Shown here: piece after piece, positions 12,000 to 23,899 of the stretch | How positions within the stretch are numbered: the first letter of the stretch is position 1 | Layout: every line of letters starts with the position of its first letter | Assembly (NCBI GenBank): GCA_037178855.1 | Contig: JASJZC010000004.1 | Location: 2,852,001 to 2,916,000 of the forward strand | Origin: Oscheius sp. JU75 | Taxonomy: Eukaryota > Nematoda > Chromadorea > Rhabditida > Rhabditidae | Reading direction: 5' to 3' | DNA length: 64,000 bases | Made by a program: the position numbers and the translations under genes | Notes under the pieces: model-generated | Told to the model about the DNA's origin: nothing | The model's input: only the letters and a program-made list of their open reading frames with translations | Database searches by the model: none

Positions 12000-14538
12000 C
12001 TAGGTTTCTAGGAACTTATTCGGGTAAAAAAATAGGCCTTCGACACTGTCGTCTCGGCACAGAAGCGTTTTTTCTTCGGCCGCTAGCAGTCTCTCCTTGG
12101 CCAGAATGACTGTGATTCCTTGAGCATCGGCCAACTGACTAGCATTGGCCAGTCCATTCAGTTTGACGAATTCGGCAGTAGCTGGAACTGTTTTCTCTAC
12201 GGAATGGGTTTTCAGCTGTACAACGAGAACTCCGGAAGGAAATTGGTGTAGTCTGAATAGAGGAGTTTGGACAAAAAGAATAAACACTTACTCAATTGAA
12301 GTATTGACTTTGTTAAGAGATTGGCAAGCATTCAAAATGTCTTCAGGAGAGAGAAGTTCCATTCCGCGAGCTCGGTTGATGCGGCAGTAGACTTCAGGAA
12401 GTGTCATCATTCCGCCGCATTCCTGAATATTATTTTAGTCATCATTAAAGTAACTTTGCGTAGATAGAACAGACAACACTTACTTGCAATGGCTGAGCAA
12501 GGACCGTTCCTAGTTCCTCCGCGAGTTTTTCAAAGTATTTTGCTCCACTTCCATATGTCGATTTGGTAACCGGGTCGGAAACTCCCAGCGAGAGAAGGTA
12601 CGACTTAAACGCAACGGTCTCATCCTCGGTCACCTCTCCTTTCTTAGCTCGTAACTTCTCAGAAATGCTCTTTGACAATCCAACCATATCTTTGGCCGAC
12701 TCCATTAGTTTCGACATGTCTTCGAATGCCTAAAAACTGTTATATTATCTTTTAATTATGAGGAGCTGTCGTCTCCGTCCAGCCTTTTGCGTTTGTACGA
12801 AAATGCGTACGCAGCGTCCAAAATTCTAAAGTTCATAGATTTTTCCCATGTCATCGTGACTTTTAGGAGTTGTTGACGTTTGCAAACGATACAGAAAGTG
12901 TATTTTGCTATATGGCGATGAGAAAATGAGCAAAAATGTGGAGAAATTTTGAGAAAAAGGTGCAGTGTGGAGCTGGAAATTCACGTACGCAAAATGTCGT
13001 TACAGTATGCCAAATTGAGTTCTAAAAATCGTTTACGCTGTTTTTTGTCGGTTTTATCATTTTTTGTCTCTTCCGTTAGTTTATTGGATTACTTTCCGCT
13101 AAAATGGTGGTAAAAGGCTTCCGAGAAACATGCTCGATAGTTTTTACGAAGCCTAATAGTGATCCCTGATGGGCGTGAATCGATAAAGAGGGGATCGCGC
13201 AACCTGAGCAAAATCAACAGAAGGACCGTTTGTCAAACCCAAAACGGTTGGGGAAAGGTGGGTCATCGAAAATCGCGTGAAAATCAAAAGTGTCTATTTG
13301 GAGGGAGAGAGGGTCTCCCAAAAACTTTTCATGGTAGGGTTCCACTTGGGCCCTATCGGAAAAGGCATTCTCTATAGCTACGAGAGAAACAATTGATGAA
13401 ACGGAAGAAGAGTCTGTCTAACACGTATAAGCGTCGGTCAAGTTTTTGACAGATTCTTTCGGTTGTCCGCAGTTTTGACACTTCGACACTCCTCATATTA
13501 TTCAGACGTCGCAGACAGCTGGTGTCAATATGAATAAGTACCTGACTGATTGATTCGTGGGTCTTGGCGTGATTTTCGGCCAACTTTCTCTCAATTCCTG
13601 ATACTCCTAGAGCTCTAAGTTGGCCATGACTGTTTCTGGAGCCGCTGGAGCTCGATCCTGAGCTATGTCTTTGCCATGTTTTTCTTCTCAAAGCTTCGTC
13701 GTATTTTTTGAAGAACTAAAGAGAAGAGCATGTATTAGAACGATAAAAACATACGTCTTCTTCACCACCTGCTTTGAAAACAAGACGAATGTGGGCATAG
13801 GAACTCGAATTGACTGGCCCTATGCTGTTAGCCGGTGATGCGTCGAGAGTAACAATCACTTTTCCACCTGAACATAGCTAATCTAGTTCGGAACCAGCTG
13901 TCGACGGCAGCTTCGCAGCCCTTTGGCACTGGCTTAGAATTGATTACAGGCGGCTGCGCCGCTTTCCTAGTGGCAGTTTCCTCCACAGCTGGCTTTTACC
14001 CTTGTCTCTTGACATGAAGTGACTTGTCAGCTTTTTTGGGTATTAGTGCTGACATGCAATTGTGTGGACACCATAACAGACAGGCAGACACCTTTAATAA
14101 ATAATTGCTGTCAAGTCAAATCAAAGTCGAGTAAGTTTGGGAGAAAGCTTTGTCAGAGGAGCGTTGCTCCTGTCATGGTAGCTCAACTGAAACAGCGCCT
14201 ACCTGTCACGTGCCCCAGCGGGGCATCAGCCACATTTTTGTATATAAGAAACCAAAATACCTCGTCTAAACATTGATTTGTGCTGCCGTTCGATATTCTG
14301 CACCAGAGAATGATGTAAAACTAGCCGACGATCTGGATCACTTGAATCGGCCCAAATGATACGGTGTAGCGTGAGAGAAGCTGTTCCTTGCTCGAATTGT
14401 GTCTAGAACATGATAATATTTTAAATAGATTCAGGAACAAACTTGTTTAGAATCTCCATCATAAATGCCGACATGTCCCGCTTGGCAGAGAAGATCCTCC
14501 GTGCAGTCTCCAGGTACGTACCACGTCCATCTGTTCAT
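12000..14538 (-). CDS. vps-36: VPS36, ESCRT-II subunit
   Basis: VPS36 links ESCRT-I, ubiquitin and phosphoinositide to ESCRT-II on endosomes. The start at 14538 gives [19 protein letters not shown], with [13 protein letters not shown]: the beginning of the GLUE domain. The middle carries the helical linker [18 protein letters not shown]. Next comes the EAP30 winged-helix region ([36 protein letters not shown]). The C-terminal winged helix ends [20 protein letters not shown], with [10 protein letters not shown], which matches the family ending. Two introns are enlarged by repeats: MITE family A copy 2 (12760-13520) and a dispersed repeat (about 13895-14240). Removing these leaves introns of normal size, so the gene is probably functional. 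Confidence 0.93.
12760..13520. mobile_element. MITE family A, copy 2, in vps-36 intron
   Basis: The left end (GAGCTGTCGTCTCCGTCC, then GAAAATGCGTACGCAGCG) and right end (AGTCTGTCTAACACGT, TTGACACTTCGACACTCCT, GACGTCGCAGACAGCTGG) match copy 1 at 8580-9230 in order and orientation. The interiors diverge. The host intron spans about 13540-12730, so without the element it would be about 50 nt. Confidence 0.65.
13895..14240 (+). repeat. Dispersed repeat family B, copy in vps-36 intron
   Basis: Shares GACTTGTCAGCTTTTTTGGG, TGCTGTCAAGTCAA, GTTTGGGAGA, CATGGTAGCTCAACTGAAAC, then CAGCGCCTACCTGTCACG with the copies at 35350-35655 (+) and 31915-32330 (-). No coding capacity seen. Confidence 0.6.
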
Positions 14539-14939
14539 GATACGTCTCTCCGACACACAGGCTCCCCAGATGAGGTTTTACCTGGAAAATTGAGTAAAAT
14601 ACTGTGAAAGAAATGGACTGAAGATAGATGGGAATGAAATAACATGGAAATTTAACGGGCGATTTGCGAAGAAATCTGCATGACGATACACCCTCTTGCG
14701 TAAACGTAGTGCGTGAACAAGTTTTTCTACAACATATACACAAGGCTTGGCAATTGTTCATTCGACGAATCAGTACAGAAAAATGAAAAAAACGCTGGAA
14801 GAACATATGTTCTGGGTCGAAAGACAGGCTTTTTCAAATACAGCAAAGACCCGCGAATTTCAAAACCACGCTCTTACTTTTTTTTGTGAAACAATAGATA
14901 AGGTAATAAAAGCTGTTATAAATTGGAACCATTAAACAG
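14539..14939. other. Spacer upstream of vps-36
   Basis: Holds the vps-36 5' flank. A short open stretch (about 14747-14935) shows no recognisable motif, and I do not call it a gene. Confidence 0.35.
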
Positions 14940-15904
14940 GCGTTTTGATTGAGGCTGACGGAAGCAATGTGGCTCTGTTGCTGCAGGACTAACCTTTGCT
15001 ACCAAGAGTAGCCCACTCGACAATGATCCAGTGTACAACCACGAGTTCCTCTTCAATGGAACTGATTCCTGTGGTAAGGAATTCTATGGCGATGTGGAGG
15101 AGCGGTACGGAGCAATTGAGTTAAAAAAAATCCAATGGGATGTCTTCCGAACTTGACCGATATGGCAAGGACCGAAACACTATCGTCGGAAACAAACATT
15201 ATTGCTGTAAATATATCATTTACATAAGAACAATCTCTTTAGATACTATCTGTGATCTTCAAGCCTTCTCCTACAATTCCGTTGTACCATTTTGACCGAC
15301 GGCATCCACTACTCGGAACAGACCCCTTGGAAAATTGGTCTCACGAACATCCAAGAGCTGAAGAATCATTACAGATTATCGATTCGAGTCTGGAAAGTAT
15401 CCGTCCATTCACTTCAATAAAAACTGTTTGTCTGAGAGCCGATAAACCAGCCATCGAGATCCGTAACAATGCCAAAACGACTGACTTCGATCTGTTGAGT
15501 CTTCTAACTTGACCATCACTGTTCCGGATGGCCAGCAGTCGAAATCGATCGTGATCAAGAAAAATGGCGACTTATTCAAGCCGAAACAATACAAGTTGCT
15601 GGTTGACAGATTTGGAGAAGAGAAACTTCATGTCGACTTCGAAGAAGAGTACCGATTTACTGATTTCCCGTTCAGAAAGGGAGTCATCATTGGCAACGAT
15701 TCTCGGAATTCCTCTTTCGGGACTAACGGGTCTTCTTGCGGTGAGATTACATCTAGCATAACTTACAAAATATTCCAGATCGTCGTTTATCGGGCTTGGA
15801 AAAAGCCTCCTTCCACGACATTGGCCAATGTTGAGTTCTACCCACACAGAACGACATCGACTCCAACCGTCCCGAAACAGTCTTCCAAACTCAGATCGAA
15901 ATAA
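14940..15904 (+). pseudogene. Unresolved coding-like region, possibly a decayed membrane-protein gene
   Basis: Several open stretches look protein-like but do not join cleanly: FATKSSPLDNDPVYNHEFLF (about 14994), then IFKPSPTIPLYHFDRRHPLL (about 15260-15512), then a +1-shifted LTITVPDGQQSKSIVIKKNG (about 15509-15740). The last part contains a hydrophobic segment, LATILGIPLSGLTGLLA, spliced over 15738-15779 to IVVYRAWKK and a basic tail ending SKLRSK with TAA at 15902. That pattern suggests a single-pass membrane protein with a lumenal domain. A TGA at 15510 breaks the middle unless an unrecognised intron exists. I do not recognise the family. A real gene with introns I failed to place is as likely as a pseudogene. 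Confidence 0.35.
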
Positions 15905-16246
15905 AAGTCTCGCTCCCAAAAGATTAAAGCCGGTTCAGCTGGTATGGCCATCGGGGACACGTACGAGAACATGACAAAACAGACGGAGGAAGAGTCAGTG
16001 GAACAGAAGTCCGACGCATATGAACCTGTCAAAATTCGACTACTATTCCATAAGTGATCATAGACATTCACGGTGCTTCTTCATCTACTGCGATCCATCA
16101 TCATGACACTCGTCACAAGTGATTCTGTCATAGTCAGGTGGCGGTATCAGATCTCCGCAATTTGTACGAGGTCAAAGATGTTCATTAGGAACAGGTTCTC
16201 CTCTTCTTTTTGATCACATTCTGTCTTCAACTTGTATTGACTTCTA

Positions 16247-17705
16247 ATGGTCCGGATTGCTATCATCGGAGCTGGTCCGTCCGGATTGATTTCGGCTAGA
16301 CTTTGTCTTGAACGAGGACACCATGTGACTGTTTTTGAGCAAGAGGCAGCTGTTGGAGGTGTTTGGTTGTATTCCGAGGAGATAGATCATCATTCTGCAA
16401 TGTACGAAGAGCTGTTAACGAATGTCCCGAAACAGATTATGGCCTTTCCGGGAATTCCATACGAAAAACATTTGCCTTCCTTCTTGAGGCGAGAACATGT
16501 ATTGGAGTATCTGCAGGTATCGCGACTTTTTCCTTGCTATTTCGGTCTAGAGACTCTCCAATGGAACACCTATCAGGTTCAATTCGAAAGTTATCAATGT
16601 CAACTGCAATTCCTTGTCAGATAAATGGATGGTAGGATGTTTACAGTTTTCTCTACAAGAGCTTTCAGATAGAAACAGTTGACACTTCCTCTAAAGAACA
16701 CACGAGAGAAATTTTCGATGTTGTTTTTGTATGTTCTGGTCATCATCACACGCCTATCAAAACACTGAATGTCACATCTTTCAAAGGTAGTTGAACATCT
16801 GAGACTGTTCTCATTCTTGAAGGTCAATATCTTCACAGTAGAGACTACCGTGTGGCCAGTCAATTCAAAGGAAAACGGGTAGCCGTAGTTGGTGCAGGTT
16901 TTTCCGGAGTCGACATTGCTCTCCAAGTGTCCGACCATGCAGAACAGGTCTTTTCTTGTTCCTTAAAACATAGACTCTACAGGTTTTTCTAATTGGAGAA
17001 CACGCTACCTATGCTACTGTTCCGACCAAAATAACCCAGTTTACGTCGAGAGTACAAGGTAACTTTTGGCAATCTTTTTAAACAGCACTAAGTTTAGATG
17101 TGGGGAAAAGTGCGATCAGTCTCCAAGACGGAACAGTTGTGTCAAATGTCGACGTCATAATAGAATGTAAAGGGTTCCGATGGGACTATCCTTTTTTGAA
17201 CAAAGGTCTGATCACTTCCAAGTTCGGTGGCAGAATGGTGTCGCCTCTTTGGCTCTACTTTGCTCACCGACACCACCCGACCAATCTGTTCTTCATCGGG
17301 CTCAACGACATGACTATGCTCCTGCGAACCATGTTCCTTCAAGTCCAATTTGCTTTGAAACTGATCGAAGGGATCATTAAATCCCCTTCGGTAAAGGAGA
17401 TGGATCAATGGGAGGCTGAACGATTGCGGTTGGTTTTGCAACAACTGGAATTAGAATAGAACTTCAGATGCTTGATGGATTCAAAACGTCCTGCAGAACT
17501 ATTTCACGTAACCGATCCAGAACAGTTCAACTACATCGAAGAATTGTGCAAGATGGGTGGTTTGGAGAGGTTCCCTGACAATGAACAGATAAAAAAACTG
17601 GATGAAATGATCAGACCGATGAGGAAAAAAGATCCGGCCAACTACAAAAAGTGCGAATTTGTTTGGGACGGAGAAGAATACCGTACTATAACATCAAAGT
17701 TATAA
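16247..17705 (+). CDS. Flavin-containing monooxygenase (FMO)
   Basis: FMOs use FAD and NADPH to oxygenate soft nucleophiles (N, S), usually at the ER. The N-terminus MVRIAIIGAGPSGLISARL carries the FAD-binding GxGxxG, followed by the acidic end of the Rossmann fold (VFEQEAAVGGVW). The FMO signature is present: SFKG, spliced to QYLHSRDYRVASQFKGKR, then the NADPH site VAVVGAGFSGVDIAL. Downstream are FFIGLND and a C-terminal region ending EYRTITSKL with TAA at 17703. The gene has about six exons with short introns. The last intron boundary near 17430-17467 is ambiguous. No C-terminal TM anchor is visible, so the protein may be soluble or peripheral, as some invertebrate FMOs are. Confidence 0.9.
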
Positions 17706-17739
17706 ATAGTTCATTAAAATAAATAAACGGAAAAATAAA

Positions 17740-20204
17740 TTAGGCTGTCTTCTTGTATCCGTCAGATTCGTTGGTCAGCGTTTGTCCTGTGCCAGATTGT
17801 CCCTTACTGCTCCCGTAGCCACCGATATTAATCTCGAAATCGACCTGTCTAGGTTGACCATACTGTCCGTAGCTCTGACTAGTGTCTCCAGTCGTCTGCG
17901 TGCCTTGACTACCTCCATAGTTTCCATACTGATTGTTGTAGTCATTGGACATAGTCTGACTGCCGTAATTACTGCTTCCTGAGCTCGTAGCATAATCAGT
18001 ACCAGCTTGAGTGCTGTATCCTTGACTATAGTCTGTTCCTTGAGGTGACTGACTGCCGTAATCAGTAGCACCAGCAGCAGTTCCGTATCCAGAGCTCCCA
18101 TAGCTCTGGCTGTAGTCTGGGTCGGATGTACTGTATCCAGAAGTTTCTTGATTGGAATCATTGGTGGTATATGTCGAGCTGGGACTGCTGTATCCGCTGC
18201 TGTAACCCGAACCAGTATTGCTGTAGTCCTCATTTCCGTAACTCTGAGCACTATAACCAGAGTTCTGGTTAGTAACGTCGGTGCCGTACGATGTCCTTCC
18301 TTGGTTGTATTCCGTAGACAGACCATAGCTGGATCCATAGTTCGAATTCTGATCAGTGTATCCATTGGTATAGTCTGTTCCTTGAGCACTGTAGTCAGTC
18401 GACTGAGAACTTCCGTAGTTTTGTTGACTGTTGTCTGTCCCCTGCGCTCCCTGACTACTGTAATCTGTTCCGTATCCTTGAGAGTAATCCGTTGTTCCTT
18501 GCCCACTGTATCCCTGCTGACTGTAATCTTGACTACCCTGACCACTGTAACCGGTGGAGGTTCCATATGCTCCCTGGCTGCCATCACCGGTTGTTTGTGG
18601 AATGTAGGCGGTGCTTTGACTCCCATAACTTTGCTGGTTGGACAAATCAGCTCCTTGCCCATAGGTCTGACTGCTCTGAGTGTTGTAGTCTGTTGCTTGA
18701 TTATTTATTTGCGTATAATCTCCCTCTCCTTGTCCACTGAACCCAGTGCTCTGTCCATAGTTCGATCCATATGATTGTTGGTTGGTGTAGTCAGTTGACT
18801 GTCCATGATTACCATAGCTTTCTTGGTTGTAACCATTGGAGTAGTCGGTAGTCTGACCAGCATAGTTCTGGGTGTACGCTCCCTGGTCTGTCGATTGATA
18901 GGATGTTCCTTGACCGCTGTATTCAGTGGCTTGACTACCATTGTAGTCTGTCCCTTGGCTGCTGTAAGTGGCCGGCTGTATTCCATAGCTCTGCCCTTGT
19001 GAACTATATTCTTGACCGTATGTCTGCGTTCCTTGGCTGCTGTATCCGGCTCCTTGACTGTATTCTTTGCCTTGTTGGCTGTTGTAACCAGAAGATGTTC
19101 CATATCCTTGATTACTGTAGTCGGTGCTCTGCCCTGCATTGTAGTCGGTGCTTTGTCCTGTGCCGTAGCCTGTGGTCTGTGCATATTCTTGCTGAGAGTA
19201 CCCGGCAGATTGGCCATATCCTTGACTTGCGGCTCTAACTTGGGTTGGGTATGGGAAACTTCCAAATCGAATCGGAGTCTTGGGATATGTCGCTTGATTA
19301 GTCTCTAAACTTTAGATCTTTGTGGACCTCGTAACCAACAAACCTTGAGAATAACCTCCAAATCCCATAGGAACTGTACTCTTCGAGACTGCCGTTCCGG
19401 TCATGTACGGGTCTGAAACGTATGAACTGCCTGTTCCTCCTCCAGCTCTATTTAGGGAGACCTGCCCCTTGATACTGTCGATGCTTCCTAAGTTCAATAG
19501 TCCTGCAGTTTAAAAAAAAAAACATACCGTAGCTTCCAAAAGAGTTTCGACTACCCTTGCCCGATCCTGTGATAGCTCCCAAATAAAGAGAACTGATTTG
19601 TGAATCAGGCAGTCCACGATACCCACTGAAATATAGTAATACTTCTGGTATACAAGGTAATATCACGTCGCATATGGGTTGCCAAAGTTTTCTTCTTGCT
19701 TGCTGACGATTCCACTAGGATAACTAGAACCATAGCCCACAGCTTTGGAGTCAAGCGGTCCTGAAATGTATCACTGAGGCCAACCAGGGATCAATTCTTT
19801 TTGGAGGCTCCCGCCTTGAGCAAAGACTGTCTGCTCGCGCCTTCGAGAACATATTGGTCCCGCTGACCCACCTGATGACCAGCTCTTTTTGTGATTTAAC
19901 GAGTTGACCAGCTTCTTCACGTCGTCCACCAGCTCCTTCTCCTGGAATTATTTTTACATCACTCTTCGTACATCACTCTCACCAATGATTTTGTGCTTTT
20001 TTTCTTCTTCGGCTTGATTCTAACAACAGCTGGAAAGGCGGTCAGCAAACTGCCTTGATTGTAGGCAACTGGACTTCGAGCCAAAGAATCGTTGGCCGGT
20101 TTCTTGAGGGTGTCGTCTGGTGAAACTGTCGCATTTGTAGATTTCTCTTCGGCTACGGATAGAGCAACCAAAAGTCCGAGACCAAATATCAAGAAGACCT
20201 TCAT
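17740..20204 (-). CDS. Secreted Ser/Tyr/Gly/Gln/Thr-rich low-complexity (prion-like) protein
   Basis: Six exons join in frame from the ATG at 20204 to TAA at 17742-17740 (roughly 740 aa). It begins with a clear signal peptide (MKVFLIFGLGLLVALSVA), then an acidic/Asn-rich stretch, a basic KPKKKKSTKSL patch and a Gly/Ser-rich region (FGSYG, GGGTGSSYVSDPY). The C-terminal roughly 520 residues are an almost uninterrupted tract of degenerate repeats such as TDYSQGYG, SQGTDYN and QSYGSN, ending VDFEINIGGYGSSKG. Composition resembles FUS/EWS-type low-complexity domains. However, there is no RRM, RGG or zinc finger, and the signal peptide places it outside the cell. A structural role (cuticle, glue, egg or pharyngeal coat) is inference. 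A TTTCAG acceptor lies 4 nt before the ATG. Confidence 0.85.
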
Positions 20205-20659
20205 TTGCTGAAACAATACATTCTCATACAAAACTGGAGCTGGTGAAATTCTGTTTTTGTGCAAATGGTGGAGAATACGGCGAACCATTGCGCCAGAGCA
20301 GACCATTTCTGCTCTGGTGCAATGGATCGCCGCTGGGCCTCTGAGACCCGTCAAAACGAAGCCGGCTTTGTTTTATATTTGGCGGCGATGTGGTAGCCAG
20401 AGCGCAAATATCTGGATTTTTGTGAGCCATGGGGACTATTTGACAGTTGTCGTTGCCTTTCCGGAACTGATTGAGAAGAGAACAGTCTGCGATGACTTTC
20501 TTTTTAACAACAATCTGCAAACATACAACCAAAACAACGAGGTGAATGGGAGATAACAACGTAACAGAAGGTAATAGAGAGTGGCTAGGCGGAATTGGGA
20601 GAACAAGAGATGAACGATAACAACTCAACGTAACGAAACTTATTGAAGAAGAGGAGTGC

Positions 20660-22385
20660 TTATTCTGAGTCACTGTCGCTGGTTTCTTCCTTCTTGACCT
20701 CCTTCTTACTCTTTTTCTTTTGGACAGGCTCTTCTTCTTCTTCTTCGGCATCACCAGCAGCCTGCTTACCTTTCTTCGGGGCCGAATAGTCATCGTACTG
20801 ATACTTGGCTGGAGTCTTCTCATTAGGCTTGCCAAATTTGTCGAGCAGACCATCCTATAAATACAGTATTGCAAACTTGAATTGATAATAGGGGTTTCCT
20901 ACTCAATATGTTAAAATATCAAAAGTTGCTCACCTTCACCATCTGCTTCTTCTTGGAGGCAACTGGACCGAGTCCCCACTTGCGTCCGTAGACATCGCGT
21001 TCCATAATAACACGCTTGGACTTGGCAACAACACCGTGATCCACTGAGGCAATAGTCGAAGTCGTCATCTGGGCAATGGCAATGCAGACGGCTTCTCCTT
21101 TAGTAGAGACTACGACAATTTCCTGTCCGACTTCAATTCCATCATCATAGCGCAAGATTCCGGGGATAAGAATTTTAGCTCCATAGCAGACGGCATTGAT
21201 CTACAAAGGCTCTTTTGAAAACGATCTTTTGAACACTTACAGCGCTGTCCTTGATGACAATTCTCTTGTGCTGGATGAGAAGAGCTTCGAGAGGACGGAC
21301 AATACGACGCATGTAGGTCTCATCCTGGAAATTTGAAATGCTTCAATGCGAATGAAGAAACATGGATTGTGTCAGAAAACGCAACAACCAAGTCTTTTTA
21401 ACTGTAATATCCACAACCTTTCTAACACTTTTAGGCGTAAATTGACAATAAAGCCTACCTTTTGGTGGTCAAGCAGGTATTGAGCGTCGAGAATATCATG
21501 CATGGTGACGAGTTGATCGTGCTCATCGGTGATACCAGAGCGATTACGGCGAAGTTCCTGCATTTGTCCTCCAACTCCAAGAAGGAGGCCCAAATGAACG
21601 CAGATTGTTCTAACGTAGGTTCCGGACTCGCATTTTACCCTAAAAGTGGTCGTCTTGCATGTTTTGAGGTGAGCCAGGCTCGGCGAGGAAAAACGAAAAC
21701 TCACCAGAAAATACCCATCTGCTGATCTGCGTCGTATTCAATGAGCTTATTTTCGTAAACAGTACGAACACGAAGCTGACGCTTGACGGCCGAGATCAGA
21801 GGAGGACGCTGGAAGAGCGCACCAGTCAATTTCTCCAGAGCTTGTTTGATCTTCTTCTCGCCACTGACAGCATTGTGTAGCTTGAAAATGCACATGTATT
21901 CCTTTCCAGCTCCCTGCTGTGATTTGGCCAGACGAGTTGTGCGGTCGATACAGACGATCAAGCAACCAGATACCTATGACGATACGTTGAACTGGTGGAT
22001 AAGAAACAAACCTTTGGATCGAGAGTTCCACTGTGACCAGTTTTCTCCGCTCTAAGAATTCTTTTAATCCAGGCGACCACCTCGTGTGACGACGGATTCG
22101 AGGGTTTGTCGAGATTGAAGAAGCCGGAACTTATGTAATTACGAATTTCACGCTTCAGAGGAGAGCATCCTTCCGGGAGGGGTGTATAGTGGTTGGTGAG
22201 CACGTTCAACTTATCGTAGTTCTGAAAAAATGTTGTTATGTAAACTGGGAAAAAGATACCTTGAGCAAAAGCGGCCATTCGGAAGCATCCAACTTGGCCT
22301 CAATGTTAGAAGCAGGGACCTGGAAATCGCTGGCGGCTTGAACATCTCCTAGTTCTCCCTTAGCCTTCTTGTCCTTCTTACCCAT
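20660..22385 (-). CDS. Dyskerin/Cbf5, H/ACA snoRNP pseudouridine synthase
   Basis: Seven exons (22385-22260, 22221-22012, 21973-21705, 21639-21459, 21324-21241, 21200-20934, 20854-20660) give 443 aa. Dyskerin is the catalytic subunit of H/ACA RNPs, which pseudouridylate rRNA and snRNA in the nucleolus. The TruB domain has [20 protein letters not shown] and the catalytic-Asp motif [16 protein letters not shown]. These are followed by [16 protein letters not shown] and [15 protein letters not shown]. The PUA domain follows ([44 protein letters not shown]). The C-terminus is a Lys/Glu-rich tail ending SDSDSE. All splice phases fit. Confidence 0.97.
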
Positions 22386-23131
22386 TGCCAATCTGCAAAA
22401 TGAAATGAAACGCCGGCAACAAAACTGAAAGAGATTATTTTCCGTATCTGCTTTTTGAGGGCCTTAGGATTCATTTTGTAATAATCGAACGATACTTTCT
22501 TGTCGAAATTTTCTTATGAAACGTTGTTACACCATGGCAGGGACAAATTACGGAGAGAGAAAAATCGATAAGGGCGAAAATCTGCGTTTGAAAATGTCTA
22601 GCTGTGCCAAAAACAACAGTTCACTGATCGGCAGCTTTTACAGTATGCGCGCGCCATTGCAAATGGGCTGCCGAACAGCGAGATCTCTTATTTTCCCGCG
22701 CTCTTTCGCCCTCTGTGGCCGAGCGTATTCGAAATTGTCATTTTCAACATCAGTGTTTTTATTCTCTTACGAAATTTTCCGACTTTTCGATACTATTCGA
22801 AGCATATATTGCACTGGGTTTATGCACTAGTGTTATTCGCAAAGAATTGATAAGTTCAGTCTACTCTACGAACAGTTTTTACATCTAGGAGCTAATCTTT
22901 TTTACAGCATGCCTACGGGTTTTCTTATACGTTTTGCGCATGCTTTCTTCCTTCTCATTGCACAGACAGTATCGCAGCCGCTTAGTTTCATTTCTTGTTC
23001 CACTCTGTACATTTCGTTTAGATGAAAAAGAATGGACATTGTTGCAATTTTTCCCAAAGAAGAATTGCGTGTAACATTTTTCCTTCATTTTCTCCTTTCC
23101 ATTTGCTTGGTATAAAATACTTGTAATTCAG
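22386..23131. other. Divergent promoter region between dyskerin and Ran
   Basis: About 745 nt separate the two start codons. GGTATAAAATAC at about 23109-23120 and an acceptor-like ATTCAG ending at the Ran ATG are the only notable signals. No exon is supported. Confidence 0.5.

Positions 23132-23899
<768 letters not shown>

Noticed and set aside
9552-14538. An operon of rbx-1, fip1 and vps-36 (all minus strand)
   Set aside because: Same strand with modest spacing (about 200-390 nt), but no polycistronic signal can be shown from sequence alone.
17740-18645. FUS/EWS/TAF15 homologue
   Set aside because: The composition is similar, but there is no RRM, RGG or zinc finger and the gene starts with a signal peptide.
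17775-18774. Long open frames overlapping the low-complexity gene, on both strands
   Set aside because: They are shadows of its repetitive codons; only the Ser/Tyr/Gly/Gln frame splices cleanly to a signal peptide and upstream exons.
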